From Cryptomeria japonica (taxonomy: Eukaryota > Streptophyta > Pinopsida > Cupressales > Cupressaceae), in contig NC_081407.1 in assembly GCF_030272615.1 (NCBI RefSeq), positions 97,941,897 through 98,005,896 on the forward strand: a stretch of DNA of 64,000 nt. The letters are read 5' to 3'. Every line of letters starts with the position of its first letter. The first letter of the stretch is position 1. The translations under genes and the position numbers were made by a program. The notes under the pieces are model-generated. The model saw nothing but the letters and a program-made list of their open reading frames with translations. It was not told the DNA's origin and did no database searches. Shown here piece after piece: positions 11,882 to 24,364 of the stretch.

Positions 11882-12997
11882 TGTTGGCTTGATGATGATT
11901 GTAATGTATTCATCACTTGTCATTGATGAAACACTCTCACACACACATATGATTACATTGGTTACTAGTGTAACTTCAATTGGTTTACACTGTCAACCGG
12001 TATGCTTAAGATTTATCTCTGATCGGTACTTTGTGTCAACCGGTATGTGCATAAGAGACAACCTGTGGCTACACTAAGTCGACATCAAAATGAAGATGAA
12101 GATGAAGATGGAGATCAAGCGGAAGATTCCAGGACAACAGTTCACATGTTTTGTTCCAGCCAATATTCATTGTTCTAACTGGTATCTGATTTTTTTGTGA
12201 TAAGTTACCAGCACCGACTTCTTGGCGGTCATTTTTGTGATGAGTTTTGATCACTTGTCTAGATACACTGCACCTACGAAATTGTGTTTTGATTTCCTTA
12301 GGCTGACATAAGATTTCAATGTCTATTTTAAGACATCTTAGTGAATCATTTGAAATGCATAGAGAATGAGTATGGTTATGATGTTATGCGAATAATAATA
12401 TGCATCAAGAGTGAAAGCTTTTGTTGAAGAGTGATAAGTGTTAAGATGAAGAGCGGTGTTGAATGTACTTAGAAGGATCTGATCAAGCAAGTATTGTTCT
12501 ACTCAAAACAGATCAAACCATTCTTGTTGTTTTCTAATCATTACAACAAAATCAAATCCCCTAACTGGGTAAGCTCTAACAAGCTTCATCGTACAAATCC
12601 TCTAACAAGGTGATCCATTAGTTTGGAGTCTCAAATCCTCCAACGAGGTTACTCCTAACAGGGTAGTACTCTTAACAAGGTATAAGCTTCTAATCAAGCT
12701 TTGGGATCTCTAAAAAGCTTTGCTCATAGCAAAGCACTTTGTAGACCTTAACCGATCAGTTATCTATTACTGCAGATAGTTAACTTGTGAGTTCCATCTC
12801 ACCGTGGTTTTTACCTATTTGGTTTTTCCACGTATAAACACTTGTGTTATGGTGGATGCTTTACTTTTTGTGGATACTATTATATCATTTTGGATAGCAT
12901 GTATTTTGTTTAAATGCTTGGTTGAGTTCATCTACCGGTTAGTGTTTGAAGTAGTGTTTTATTTGGTGTCACTGATTCACCCCCCCCCCCCTCTCAA
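11882..12997 (+). mobile_element. Ty1/copia LTR relic (solo or truncated)
   Basis: It starts TGTTGGCTTGATGATG and later carries the layout seen in the copia LTR at 16,433: a run of short 'CCTAACAAGG'-like words, CACCGTGGTTTTTACC, TTTTTCCACGTATAAACACTTGTGTTATG, and finally GATTCACCCCCCCCCCCTCTC. The intact LTR nearby has GGTTTTTCTC, then a TTTTTCACATCAAAAATATTGGTGTTATG-like block, then GATTCACACCCCCCCTCTC. The expected terminal CCAACA, primer-binding site and gag are absent. The 5' boundary is a judgement from the TGTTGG motif. Confidence 0.6.
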
Positions 12998-14549
12998 TGC
13001 TTTTCAAGTCCATCAATCCCTAGTTTTTCTTACCCTCTCATGCTCTATCTCTTCATTTCTACTTTATGAGAGTATGACTGTAAGATCATACTCCACTAAA
13101 GTGCGGCCTAAATGTAGCATCATAAATTGTACACCTTTATTAGTGTGTCCAGTTTCACACTCTCCTAGCACCTACTTTAGTACTTCCCTTTCCTCTATGC
13201 ATTATGGGACCTTCATTGATTAAAATTAATATTATGGATCTTAATTCAATTTATTACATCATCACACTCTTATTTGGGGCTTTAATTCTAAGTATTCCCT
13301 TTTATTATTTTAATCCCGATTTAATCCTAATCTTACCCTAATTTCAACTATCAAAGCATATTTCACATATCTACACATCTTAATTTGTGCCACCATGCTA
13401 GATTTAGCATTAGAATCATGATAGATCACATCCCTAGAAAATTGGAAAAAGTTTGTTGGCCAAGGTAGTATACTACTTGGTCTTGAAATTTTTCCCCCAA
13501 ATAATGGGAGCTTAATTGGGCAGTCTTATTCTATTCAAATCTAGCTTCATACGAAAATATAGAAATTCTAAGTCAACCTAAATAAATTTTAATAATGAAA
13601 TCCCTATATTAAACATTTGTCTCAATTCATTTTCATAATCTAATCATATGCTAACATTATCATCAATTCAAGAGTAAATTCCTTCTTCCTCAAGAGTAGA
13701 TTTGAGCCAAGAAGCAACAAAATACAACAAGCCATCTTCATAATCTGTTTCAATTATGATTTCATGATGGATTTTGTGTAATTCATCATGTTATTGCATC
13801 AACACATTGAGGACTTATCCTAAGAACATTTCATTGCCTATTGAAGGTATAATTTCCTACATTCAAGAATTTCCATTCTTTTCCCTCAAAAGACAAGTTT
13901 TCCAATTCAATTATAGAGTTAATTACAAATCTGAGTTTTGACGTAAGGAAAACCCCTATCCACAACCCCCTTTCTTTCCTCTTTTGTGTACTTATAGGAA
14001 TCTGATGGAGGTAGGAGGCTTAGGGAAACCTCTAGAAGCTAGTACAAAGCCTCTTCTATAGTTTGGAATTTATTTTCAAGGACCAAACTACTAAAAAATG
14101 CCTTGGTCTTGGACCAAGGCATCCATTCCCTAGTCCCTCTCACTTTGCCCCATATTTCATTGGTTTAGCTTAGACAAACATAATTTAGGTTTCTAGTTTG
14201 CAGCTCTTCACTATTTTTGAGACCAGTGTGTACAACACCTTGGTCCTATCTGATCAACCTTAGATTTCAGTCATAGGTGCATAATTAGATTATCCTTCCA
14301 TTTTTGTATTTGTCATGAAGTTTTTATTTCATTATCAGTTAGCATAATTAGTCCAAGTTTTTAGTTCATGCATTACCTTCTTACCTAGATTTGACATTCA
14401 ATTTACATCTTTTAAATTACATTTTCAACTTAAACAAAAGAGGAATAGGACCTCAATCATAATTCTACCATCTTCTTAATGGAATTGAGGTTAGATCTAT
14501 TGAGTTAATCCTCCTTTTAATCTGATGCATGCAAAAGTTAGGCTATTTC
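12998..14549. other. Intergenic DNA, nothing recognised apart from one hairpin
   Basis: AT-rich sequence without a convincing reading frame. The only clear structure is the perfect inverted repeat at 14,098-14,122, listed separately. Confidence 0.5.
14098..14122. repeat. Perfect 11-bp-arm hairpin
   Basis: ATGCCTTGGTC is followed by a 3-base loop (TTG) and then by its exact reverse complement GACCAAGGCAT. No poly-T run follows closely enough to suggest a terminator, and no role is evident. Confidence 0.8.
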
Positions 14550-14960
14550 TTAGTTTACATAGATAAGCTTGTGAAACCCTAATTTTCCATCCATTAGAGC
14601 TACCAAGCCACAAAATATTTCTTCATCCCAAAATTTGAGGAGAAAACCCAGAAGCCTAACCCGAATAGGGGCCACATCACACAACCAATCCTTAGGGTTC
14701 AACCATGGATCCCATCTCTTAAGGGTCAAAGAAGAATGACCCAACATCTAGGGGCCTCCAAAAAGAACTGCAGATGAGTCCTCCTCATAGGTAAAGGTAA
14801 AAAGTTTTCATCATAGCTACAACATCAACCTAGCCTTTCTTTTTCCACTTTTTGGCCACCCAGGCATAGATTAATTCAATATTTTGGCAAGGCCCACCAG
14901 ACTTACCAACAACTAAGAAATCCATAAAATCAATATCCTTATCCATGATACAGTCCTACA
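14550..14960 (-). pseudogene. LINE ORF1 (DUF4283) relic
   Basis: On the minus strand, 14,747-14,550 reads MLGHSSLTLKRWDPWLNPKD, then a VRLLGFLLKFWDEEIF segment. This matches the DUF4283 domain of plant LINE ORF1 and related proteins (GPWxL.xx.LxLxxWxPxFNP, then VWVRLPxLPLEFW). Upstream on the same strand, to about 14,960, coding-like pieces such as VDVVAMMKTF and YAWVAKKWKKKG occur with frameshifts and stops. It is a dead fragment. A further open stretch at 15,318-15,061 could be its N-terminal part but has no recognisable motif. Confidence 0.6.
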
Positions 14961-15376
14961 CAAAAATAGAAAAGGACCCAAAAACTAGATCCGCGAAATG
15001 GAAGATGGGGGAATAAATTTAACCTTAAGGCGAGGACCAAAAATCTTTGACCATTTCTAGTTACAAACTTTTCAAGACCCATAGGTGGAGAAAATGAGTT
15101 ATTGGGAGCATCTTGCACAAACTAAAAAACCACACGAGAAGAATGCTAATCCTTTGTAGCCACTTGAAGGGACAATGAATCATCCAATACCTTGATCTTG
15201 AATCTGACCTATCTCCAGAAGTAGGATCAAATTCCTCACTAGAGAAATTGGAGGTTGCACATGCTCCCTCACCACCTTCTTTGCAACTCTCCTGATTTCT
15301 CGCTCTTCGAGAATTCAAATTTTAAAAACCAACCGATGATTGCTCCATACTTCTCTTACATGTATCTTAAGTAGTC

Positions 15377-16118
15377 TGTTGAAAGGACCTTTTTCAATTG
15401 TTAGTTATATATCCTTTTATTAATTAATTGATTCATTATCCTCTTCTATCTAATGCTAGCCCGCAACTTGTTCACATGGATCGTAATCTAAATTTGTAGT
15501 CATGCACATGTCTCCCCTTCATATGTCTAGCTTGATCCTTATCACTCATTAATTGAATATAAACACATTTTTCTAAATTTAAAAGTCAACTTTTAATCTC
15601 ATCTCTACAATCCCCCTCCATTTCTTAATCTTATCATTTCATCCATTTTAACCTCCTAATCATATTCATTCTACTTTAACCTCTTAATCATGGTCATTCA
15701 TTTTTTAACCTCTTAATCTAAGTCATTGATTCTCTTGTAGATTTTTATAAAAGAGGTCTTTTCTCCCATTTTTCACCAACCCATACATGCTTAGATCTTC
15801 ATAATACATCCATTTTAGTCATCATTACTTATTTATCATACTTGCATCATCAATCAATCACACTCCATTTCTTTATACCATCTTGTGCTAGAGTGCTTAA
15901 TGTTGAGAGAAAATACTATTATATACAAGGTCTTAAAGGATTGGAGAACAATGGAGTCAATCTTATCGTGTGTGTGAAGGCATAATTTGTTATTTTGTTT
16001 ACAAGCACTTGTTTTAGAGCTTTATTGGTGATGTTGATTTTTTATGTAGATTTGAGGCTTGTGGTTGGGTTGTTTAGGAGTTTACAATAGGATCACATTT
16101 TAATATACACAAATAGCA
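15377..16118 (+). mobile_element. Probable diverged Ty3/gypsy LTR relic
   Basis: The order of sequence blocks parallels the gypsy LTR at 30,227-31,016: an AT-rich start, a C/T-rich 'ATCTTATC...TCCATTT' zone, a short TATA-like ATTTTTATAAAAGAGG block, then GAGAAAATA, GGAGAACAATGGAG, TTTGTTATTTTGTTT, GGCTTGTGGTTGGGTT, and finally a TATACACA-type end near 16,112. Identity is low and the internal region is missing, so solo-LTR status is inferred from layout, not from alignment. Confidence 0.35.
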
Positions 16119-16432
16119 CAAATAATAATTATCCTTACAAAATGCTTTACTAGGTAGGGTTCACTAGCCCATTCACTTACACCCAAAATGACAACCTACA
16201 ATTAAATTGATGTAATATTTATATACCCTTGACTATGCATTTATAAAAGGTTTATCCCCGTTAATCCCTAAGGACAGTGACCAAACCTATTGGTATTCCA
16301 TTCTATTGGACTACGTAATACAAAGAAACTAATTTACACCCCCTCAAATATTTTATGAAGTACCAAGTCCAAATTAATTTTAATATAAAATTCATACTAC
16401 GATACTTTATATATCACAAAAGATGAAGATGT

Positions 16433-17798
16433 TGTTGGACATTGTTGTTGCTAGGATATGTTGTTGTCATTGATGTCAACATATTCCTATGTTCTAGTGT
16501 TGCAGTGAGTTGGCTTGGTTGTTTCAGTTGGCATGTTGCAGATGTGACAGAGTGATTTTTTATTCCATTGATGAAGTATCTCTAGTTGATTCGGTGTTGA
16601 TTACATGATGCTATGTGATGATTTGGTCGAGTTTTGGATTCCAGTATGAAGAGTGTTTTTTCTAATGTTCAGTGTTACAGTGTTCTGGTGTTTGATTTGT
16701 TGTGCTCAAGTATGATCATAGCAGAATGTGTTGCGGATTTGGGAGAATATTTGGGATTTTCGTGTGTATCTTCATTTTAGATGGTTCATCATTTGGTGCT
16801 TTTGAAGCTATGTTTCTTATCTGAGTTGTTGTTGTTAAGTGTTCTTGAGTGTTAGTGTATTGATTGATGAAGATTTGAATAAGTGGTGTTGGTGCAACTA
16901 TTGCGAATGGTTCTAATGTTCTTGTCGGTGCTTCCTAATCATGTCCTATTTGTTCTAATGGTCTGCATTGATTATTGTGTGAGTTCTTGAAGATCTTATG
17001 GGTTTGGTCATATTCTTCATGTTATGTGGTATTTTTGGTGGTGTAACGTGGTGTGGTTGATCTTGATGAGATTTTTGATGGTGGTGCACATTTGAGGAGT
17101 TGATTTAGGTCCATGTTATGTTGTCTATTCCAATATTGTATTGGTGTGGTGGTTGATTTATGTATCATGTGATTTAATTTTAGAATTTGGTGTTAAGGGT
17201 TTAGTTGACCTTGTAGTCAAGGTTGATGATTTGTATAAATGGGTATAATATTCATGTAATTCAGGGATGGTTGTTGTTGAGTCTGCATTATCAGACAGTG
17301 GTGTATGTGCGATCAAGTGAATTCATCTTTTGGTATGGTGTGTTGATAAAAGATTAGTGAAGGGCGTACATTTGAGATTAACTAGAACTACCATCAGGCA
17401 TTAACAAATGATATTTTTGTAGTTCATTCTTTTCGGATTGTAGTCTAAATTTCTTTGTAAGGTAGTGAACCTTCCCTGAGGGTTGTAGCCTTCTGGGTAA
17501 TTGTAATTTGAGTAGTGAGCTCTAGGCAATGTGCCTGAATGCATGTGCATTCCCCATTATAATATTTACACATACTATTTTAGAGTATCATCTTACTGTG
17601 GGTAGGTTCCCACCATGGTTTTTCTCTTAACTAAGTTTTTCACATCAAAAATATTGGTGTTATGTGTGTTGATATCATTGTTGTTATCTTTATTTTTGTT
17701 GCAGTTGATCAGATCTGACATTGTTCTTAATTTGTTTAATCCAGTGAAAACTGATTCACACCCCCCCTCTCAGTTTTCCTTCTTTGTTGTGGCCAACA
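16433..17798 (+). repeat. Copia 5' LTR
   Basis: 1,366 bp, starting TGTTGG and ending CCAACA, which are inverse complements. Its first part repeats at 28,980 and its last part at 46,634-46,690. It contains a C-rich run (CACCCCCCCTCTC) near the 3' end, as in related LTRs of this window. Confidence 0.9.
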
Positions 17799-17820
17799 AG
17801 TGGGATCAGAGCTAGATCCT
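17799..17820 (+). promoter_or_regulatory. Copia primer-binding site (initiator tRNA-Met type)
   Basis: Directly after the LTR comes AGTGGGATCAGAGCTAGA, one base off the usual TGGTATCAGAGC complementary to the 3' end of plant initiator tRNA-Met. Position and sequence fit priming of minus-strand DNA synthesis. Confidence 0.8.
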
Positions 17821-17854
17821 CCGGAAGAAGCTTAATCGCTTGAGGAAATCCGAG

Positions 17855-18556
17855 ATGGCAACCTATGTGTTCAAGAAGGAGAGTCCCAAATTTTATGGAA
17901 ATAATTATGTTGTATGGAAGGACCAGATGGAAGTTCATTTGAAGTATCTTGGAGAAGATTATTGGAATATTACAAAGAATGTCTACAATGTTCCTCCAAA
18001 TGGACTGGTTACTGCTAATGAAATCAAAAAAGCTAAACATAACATAGGGGCTAAGGAAGTGTTGTTGAGTGCTTTGACCAATTCAGAGATGACTAATGTG
18101 ATGGGTTTGAAGGCTTTGCATGAGATATGAAAAAAGATGGAGGTCTTGTATGAAGGAGATGCACAAGTTAAAGTTGCTAAGTTGCAAAATTTGAAGGGAA
18201 AGTATGAGACATTGAAGATGGGAGAAGATGAGAACATAACTTCCTTTATGGCTAAAGTGAATGAGATTGTTATGAACATTAGATGAGTCGGTGAAACTCT
18301 TGAGGAAGATGAGATTTTTGTTAAGGTCTTGAGATCTTTGCCTTCTACTTACAAACCTAAATTTGTTGCTATTGATGAGATTCAGAGTGTGACTAGTGTG
18401 ATAAGAGATATGTTGGTTGGTAAGCTGGCTACATTTGAGTTGAGAAAATTTAGAGAATCACATGGTAAATCTGAGACTGCATTTAAAGCCTTTGTATCTA
18501 GAAAATAGTTGTATGATTTGGGAGAGAGTTCGTCTAGGGTTTCAAGATATGAAAGA
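17855..18556 (+). pseudogene. Copia gag, 5' part (interrupted)
   Basis: ATG at 17,855 opens MATYVFKKESPKFYGNNY, typical of the start of copia gag (a short lead, then F-x-G-x-N/Y-xxW). WKDQMEVHLK and a UBN2-like helical region (EVLLSALTNSEM, LKMGEDENITSFMAKVNEI, LRSLPSTYKPKFVAI) follow. In-frame TGA replaces W in HEI-KKM (18,128) and R or C in NIR-VGE (about 18,284). TAG replaces Q in SRK-LYD (about 18,508). The frame is then broken at 18,556 by the nested element and resumes at 25,127 with no loss beyond the 5-bp duplication. Confidence 0.85.
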
Positions 18557-19349
18557 TGTTAGGAATCCCACAGATACTAAGAGGGGGGGTGAATCAATAT
18601 CTAACCGGTGAGTAGAATTTCTTGAATTAAAACATGCAGAACATATTATAACAGTGTACTAGTATGCAAGAAATAATGAAATAAACAGAATCAAGAACAT
18701 CCACATGAAAAGCATACCATAACACAAGGTTTTAACAAGGAAACCTGATGTGGGAAAAACCTCGGTGGGATTTGTGACCCACAATATTCACTCACTGGTC
18801 AATAAGAGAATATTACTTACAATAGGGGCCTGCACATGCAGGAAGGCCAACTGCCTAGAGCTCACTACTCAATGGGAAGTCTCACTGACTTACAATGAGG
18901 ATTATACAAATCCAATATCTTGTACTGCTTTACAATAGCATCTATAATGCCTAATCCAGTACCAATTGTTGCTCTGCTTCTTACATAAACCCTTAGCCTA
19001 TATTTCGCATAATAGGTCTGCCTAATATTTTTCCTTAACGCTTACTCACTCATTCCAAATGTCTATAATGATCTCTTTTATATATAAGAGTCATTTTACA
19101 ATTTGCCAAGTCGGCTTACAAAGTTTTTACAATAATAAATATAATATAATATAACAAAATCTTGTCGACCTCTGTGTTGGTATACTTCTTTTCTTTGTAC
19201 TGATGTCGGTGTCCTGACTGCCAGTGTAGAGTGTGATTTGTTGATGCTAGTATAATGCCTTTGTCGGTGCCATAGGATTGCAAGGTTGCCATCAATGACA
19301 AAACCTTCAATCACATACAATGTCTCATTGGAGTGTTCATATGCCAACA
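18557..19349 (-). repeat. Non-autonomous element 3' LTR
   Basis: 793 bp, next to the polypurine tract. It retains a 36-base segment with AGAGGGGGGG (around 18,571-18,606) that is missing from the 5' LTR. Both LTRs share GATGTGGGAAAAACCTCGG and a TATATATAAGAG block. Confidence 0.9.
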
Positions 19350-19368
19350 ATATCCCCCTTTGGCATTG
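19350..19368 (-). promoter_or_regulatory. Polypurine tract of the non-autonomous element
   Basis: On the minus strand CAATGCCAAAGGGGGATAT abuts the 3' LTR, the expected site for plus-strand priming in copia-type elements. Confidence 0.8.
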
Positions 19369-19550
19369 ACGGCAACACTCATGAGAAATTTCAAAAATGT
19401 ATCCAAAAATGTGAAGTCCAAAAATGTTACCAAAAATGTGTGTGCTCCCCCTGAGAATATGATTCCTATGATATTGAATTTTCTCATCCCACTACTCCCC
19501 CTTTGGCATCAATGACAAAGGTTGTCAAGATGTCAGTAGAGTTTGTAGTT

Positions 19551-22500
19551 TCAACCTTGTAACTGGGTGGTTACAATTTGAAAAAGATCTCCCAAAATCA
19601 AGTTTATACTATCCATAAACTTCTTGCTATCCTTTATTGTTGTCTCTGTTCTCTTCACTGTACTGGTGAGATACTGCAAATGCTCTGCCGGTGTTTTTTG
19701 TCCCTCTATTAGTGCCTCAGATACTTCCTTCCATAGTGATGCTAGATAGTCCAATCTTGGACTTAGTTTTAATCTCAAATGTTTTGCCTTATTTACTATT
19801 CTTTCTCTCTCTCTTTCCAATTTAAGTAAATCTTCTTCAAAATTTGTTATCTTTTCCTCAAAAATTGATAGTGTATCAGGTGAGTTAACAAAATTATCTG
19901 CAAGTTTATTGATCTCATCCTATACCTTGCTCATCTTTTTGTCTATATCTATAGTCAAAAAGTTTGTCTTACAAGTGTCTTTGTACAGAGTTTTGTACTC
20001 TTTCAATAAATTACACAATTCCGGTAGAAGTATGTCAAAATTTCAGTTACACTTCTTTATTTGCTCATCAAAGAATTTTTGCTTTTCAATCTCTACTTTA
20101 TCCTTCAATGACTCTTCCTTTATTTTCTCAATGTTTTCTGTGATATATTTACACAGTGTATCAAGTTGTCCTAAAGAATCTTTATCGTCTATATTACAAT
20201 TAGGAGCAATTACCTTCAAAATTGGTATGGTATCATCAATTGCCTTATAAGCTTGTGAGCTGCAGTCTATTATCTTTTTGATTGAATCTAATAGTACCTC
20301 AGTCACATTAGTTGATTTGTAGCCTGATGATGAACCAACATTCTGAGTACTGTCAGTGGAAGTAACCAAGCTTGTATTGACCTCTGGTAGGTTTGTTTGT
20401 GTCTGCATTTCTTTAAGCAATGGTTTTTCTATTTCTCTAGTTGCCGGTGGCACTGTTTCCTTATGTTCCTATTCCTGTTGCTATTGTTCCTGTTCCTAAG
20501 CCTTTTGCTTTGTTTGTTGCATTGTCTCAGTCTGAGTCTCTACCTTATGCTCTTTGTCTTCTGTCGGTTTCTCCTGTGTGTTTTCAGTTTGCTCAGCTAC
20601 CGGAGGCTCACTAGCCATGTCAGTCTTATTAGCTATATCTTTGTCTACCACTATGTTGATCTTTTGAGTATCAACATCCACAATATATAAGACTTCAGGA
20701 TTAGGATTACCATCCTCTACATTGATACTCTCAGTTGTCGATTGATCTTTTGTAGCTGTTGTTTTTACCGGTGGAGTAATCAAAGGAGGTGGGGGTAAGT
20801 TGTCTCTAACCTTGATACTAGGTGGTCCACCAACTTTACCTTTACCCTTGTCTCTATCTTTCTGATAAACTTTTATGGGTTTGGGGTTCCTGTATTCTTC
20901 TTGTTTTTCTTTTTCAACTAGGAATATATTCCATCCATTTTCTGTTTCCTCAGTCACCTCATTAACTCTTCCAACCATTAAAGCAATGTGTCAGTGTGCA
21001 ATAGAAAATACTGACCGGTTGGCTTGAGCAATTAGGTCATCAATTTCTTTGGGTGAGTTTACCGGATATACAGCAAGTAGCTTTTCAATCTTTATTTTCT
21101 TGTCCAGTTCTATTACTGCTTGTCTTCTTGCTTCCAGTCTCTTAAATAGTTCATCTGGAATTTCATTGACTACTTCCATAAAAAACTTCTTATACATGTC
21201 CATATGCAATATAACACTATTTTCAACTTGTTCTTTTTCATCAGTTGTTAAAGTGTCATATATTTTCTCTATATTTTTCAATTTACCTTCCTCTGTAATT
21301 TCATTCAGCAGTATATCAAGAGGGGCCAAGTCTTTGTTTGTCCTCTTCTTCTTTTGGGGTGTCAGTTTCTTCTTCTTTGGTGTAGCTTTTCTTACCAGAG
21401 ATCTCATTGCTTGTTGTTTTTGTCTTGTCCTCCTGGGTGAGGGTGTGGTTGCCAGTGAGGGATCTCTTTTCCTTACAACTCTTTTGAAAGTTGCAGGCAT
21501 GTCACTCCCCGAAGAAGTACCTACTGGTGATAGGTGAGTTTCAGGTTGTGAAGCTACTAACTCATCCTCTATTATACCAATTTTCTTCAACACGTCTTCT
21601 TTGATGGCCTTTGCTTGTCTGGAACCTTTCCTTACAACTGCCTCAACCTTTTTCACTCTTTTCTTTGATTGTATTTGGCTTTCAATAGTTTTTGCACTAC
21701 CAAATATTTCTTCCTTTGGTTCTTTGGGGGCTTCTAGAAGTGCTTTAGCATATGTTTCAATTATATGATCATCTGTTTCATAGCCCATCTCGGTTACCCA
21801 AACTGTCCTAGGGATGACTGCTTCCATCTAGATTTCATCCTTCTTGATTACAAAGCATATTTCATCTTTGTATTTGTCGACAATCTTTTGTGATAACCTG
21901 ATTCTTTTCTTCATTTTGGCCTTTAATGCTTGAAAGAAGTCATGAATATTGTTTTCCTTGTCTTCTCCCATGTTATTGAATAGTTATGTTAATTGTTTAC
22001 CTACCAGTATATCATATCCAAGTTCTTTGTAGCCTATACCGGGAACCTGTTTGGTTATATGTAGCATCAGACATACTAACAGATTTCCAAACCTGAAAGT
22101 TCCTTTCTTGTCCTTCTTAATCTTTCCAAGGTTGTCAATTAATTCATCCTTTAACCACTCACATATATCAATCTTTGCATTATCTGTGACCATATCATTA
22201 GCACTCTTAATGCATAAACTTGAAACTAAATTGAGTCTATTTGCATGAGTAGCTTTATACCCTAATATCATGCTGATAAATCTCACATTGATGTCTGTTA
22301 CATCATTAACTCTTAGGGACCTTTTGTCAAATGTTGCACCAGTTAGGTTTGTAACTAGGTCATTGGATACCTTTTTGGTTTTATCTGGCCTTTACCGGTG
22401 GTCGGTAACCCTGTGACAACTTTCACAGCTTCCTTAGTGATTTTGTGGATTGCATCTAACCAAAAAAATTCACCATGTACCCTGCTTAAGACTATCCTAA

Positions 22501-22834
22501 TCACATCCTCAGGGAATTCAGGAATGCTAAGGATCTTTGTAAATCCTAGGGTTTCAATGATCTTGTGTTCATCTTTTACATTGTTGGTTTTATCACATAT
22601 CACGGTTTTAAACATGGTTTTAATCTCTTCATCTCCTAGTTCCTCAATGTTGCAGTGGATGTACATTCTGGGGTCTTCAGCATAGACAACTCCCTTGGGG
22701 ATTTGAGAAAAAACACATAAGGTATCATCTTTCTTTGCTACCTCGGGAACTAACTGAAATACGGGCCTAGGTCTTTTTATCACTTCGACAATAGTAGGGT
22801 TTGCTATATATTCAATTGTAGAGGTGGATGCCAT
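19551..22834 (-). pseudogene. Long ORF of unknown function in the non-autonomous element
   Basis: ATG at 22,834 (MASTSTIEYIANPTIVEVIK) begins about 1,090 codons of related coding sequence. There is one frameshift near 22,290-22,355; after it the same frame runs to 19,551 with scattered TAG, TAA and TGA stops. Visible parts: an N-terminal globular region with SRVHGEFFWLDAIHKITKEA and VVTGLPTTGKGQ; a second segment with CEWLKDELIDNLGKIKKDKKG; a very basic region (KKKKLTPQKKKR at about 21,340), a plausible nuclear-localisation signal; an acidic E/T/Q-rich region around 20,500-20,960; and a helical, coiled-coil-like C-terminus. No retroviral enzyme motif is present. I do not recognise the family and assign no function. 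Some stops fit CAG or CAA decay (for example at about 21,830). Confidence 0.65.
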
Positions 22835-23198
22835 GATAAAATACATTTTTCTGCCTTTAGGATGGATGAATGCTTGGAGTATTCTTGCCTCTTGCTCGAA
22901 ATGCCTTATCTCAGAATCTTCGTGCTCTTCGTAGGTTTGAAATCTCAGTGAAATGGAATGGAGCCAAAACCTCAATTTTATAGTGTCTTTTTGCCATCTA
23001 CCACATTAAATGCATGTCGATTAAGTATTCACTTAACATTGTCTGGCGGTAAAAAGTAATTTCCAACTTCTTATCTCTAACCAAGGGAATAATAGCACGT
23101 GTCATTAGATTTCCAAACCCTCAAGGAAACTTTCTTCAATTAGATGAAGAACTTCCTGCCACTGGAGCACTGCTCTGTCCTATCGGTGAAGCATCACT

Positions 23199-24293
23199 CT
23201 ATCCTATCGGTGAAGCATTGATTTGTTCTACCAGTGGAGGAGTATTCCCAATATTTAGATCAGCTTTTCTAATCCATTGTTTTGAGAATTCTTGCTTAAC
23301 CTCTTCAACTTTTTCTTTACCTTTCAAGCTAGAACTTTTGTTGTCTGTCGATGATCCTTTACTTCTACAGAATTTTGCAATATGCCCAATCTTGTTACAT
23401 GCATAACATGTTACATTATTCTTCTGAATAGCTTTCCCATAACCTATGCTGGTTTGTGTTCTGCATTGATTAGATAAATGTCCAAATCTTCCACAAACAT
23501 AACATCTCACATTCATTTTGCAATTTTCAGAGTTGTGACCAACTTTGTTGCATTTAGAACATTAACCAGTGGGTGTGTTGATATTCTAATAATTTCTAGA
23601 TCTACATTCATTTGTTCTATGACCATACTTATTGCAGTTAAAGCATTTTCCATTGAATTTATAAGCATTAGGTTGTCTTACCGGTTTGTTGTGATCCTAA
23701 GTGTTTGCAGTACCGGAGCTTTCACCAACTTCAAAGCCAATTCTAGAAGTGTCACCTTTAGGTTCTTGATTCTTTAGCAAGGTGCCAAGTTCCTCTGAGC
23801 TTTTCTTGAATTTTTCTTTATGTTGATTTGCAGTGTCTAGTTCTCTTTCTAAGACTTCTTTTTGTCTCATCAATTCATTTGAGTCATTCTGAGTATGCAT
23901 CAGATCTGTCTTCAACATGTCATTTTCATAGCTAAGTCTTGTGTTCTCATTTGCTACATCACTTAGTCTTCTGGTCAATTCTTATTCATTCTTCTTCCTA
24001 TCCTCAATCTCTTTGCAAAATCTCATAGTCATATCCTGCATCTCATTCTTTGTTGTCATGTTCTCTTGTTTCAACTTGCTTATCATGTCATTAAGTGATT
24101 CCTTTTCATCATTCTCATTTTGCAATTTTTCACAAAGTTCTCTTCTCTTATTTCTTGCAACAGTAAAATTTTCTTGAAGTGCCTGAATGATATCCTGAGC
24201 TGCCCTTAAATCCTCTTCTAGTTTGATATTTTTCAATTTCTCTGCATCATAGTCTGAAAGAGATCCTTCAAGTTGTTTCATTAGATTTTCCAT
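23199..24293 (-). pseudogene. Gag-like protein with coiled coil and four zinc knuckles
   Basis: ATG at 24,293 (MENLMKQLEGSLSDYDAEKL) starts a 364-codon frame in one register. Residues 1-190 are highly charged with heptad-like spacing (LQNENDEKESLNDMISKLKQ), predicting a coiled coil. Four CX2CX4HX4C knuckles follow: CFNCNKYGHRTNEC, CSKCNKVGHNSENC, CYVCGRFGHLSNQC and CYACNKIGHIAKFC. A K-rich tail ends at TGA/TAG near 23,199. In-frame stops lie near 23,981 (TAA), 23,696 (TAG), 23,590 (TAG) and 23,566 (TAA); the first two fit Q codons. Zinc knuckles imply RNA binding or packaging. The usual copia gag body is absent, so this is gag-like by domain order only. It lies directly after the primer-binding site, as gag should. 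Confidence 0.75.
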
Positions 24294-24343
24294 CTTTACT
24301 GGTGTCAAGATCTTCCTCAAGTTGTTAGGCTTCTGAAAATAGA

Positions 24344-24364
24344 GGACCAAGATCTGATACCAAT
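24344..24364 (-). promoter_or_regulatory. Primer-binding site of the non-autonomous element
   Basis: The minus strand reads ATTGGTATCAGATCTTGG immediately inside the 5' LTR. TGGTATCAGA matches the initiator tRNA-Met complement used by copia elements. Confidence 0.85.

Noticed and set aside
14550-15318. A host gene on the minus strand
   Set aside because: The only recognisable part is DUF4283 typical of LINE ORF1, with frameshifts and stops, so it is treated as a transposon relic.
21049-21537. Plus-strand 162-codon hydrophobic frame that looks like a membrane protein
   Set aside because: Antisense of the Lys/Glu-rich ORF of the non-autonomous element. Complement of charged codons gives Phe/Ser/Leu.
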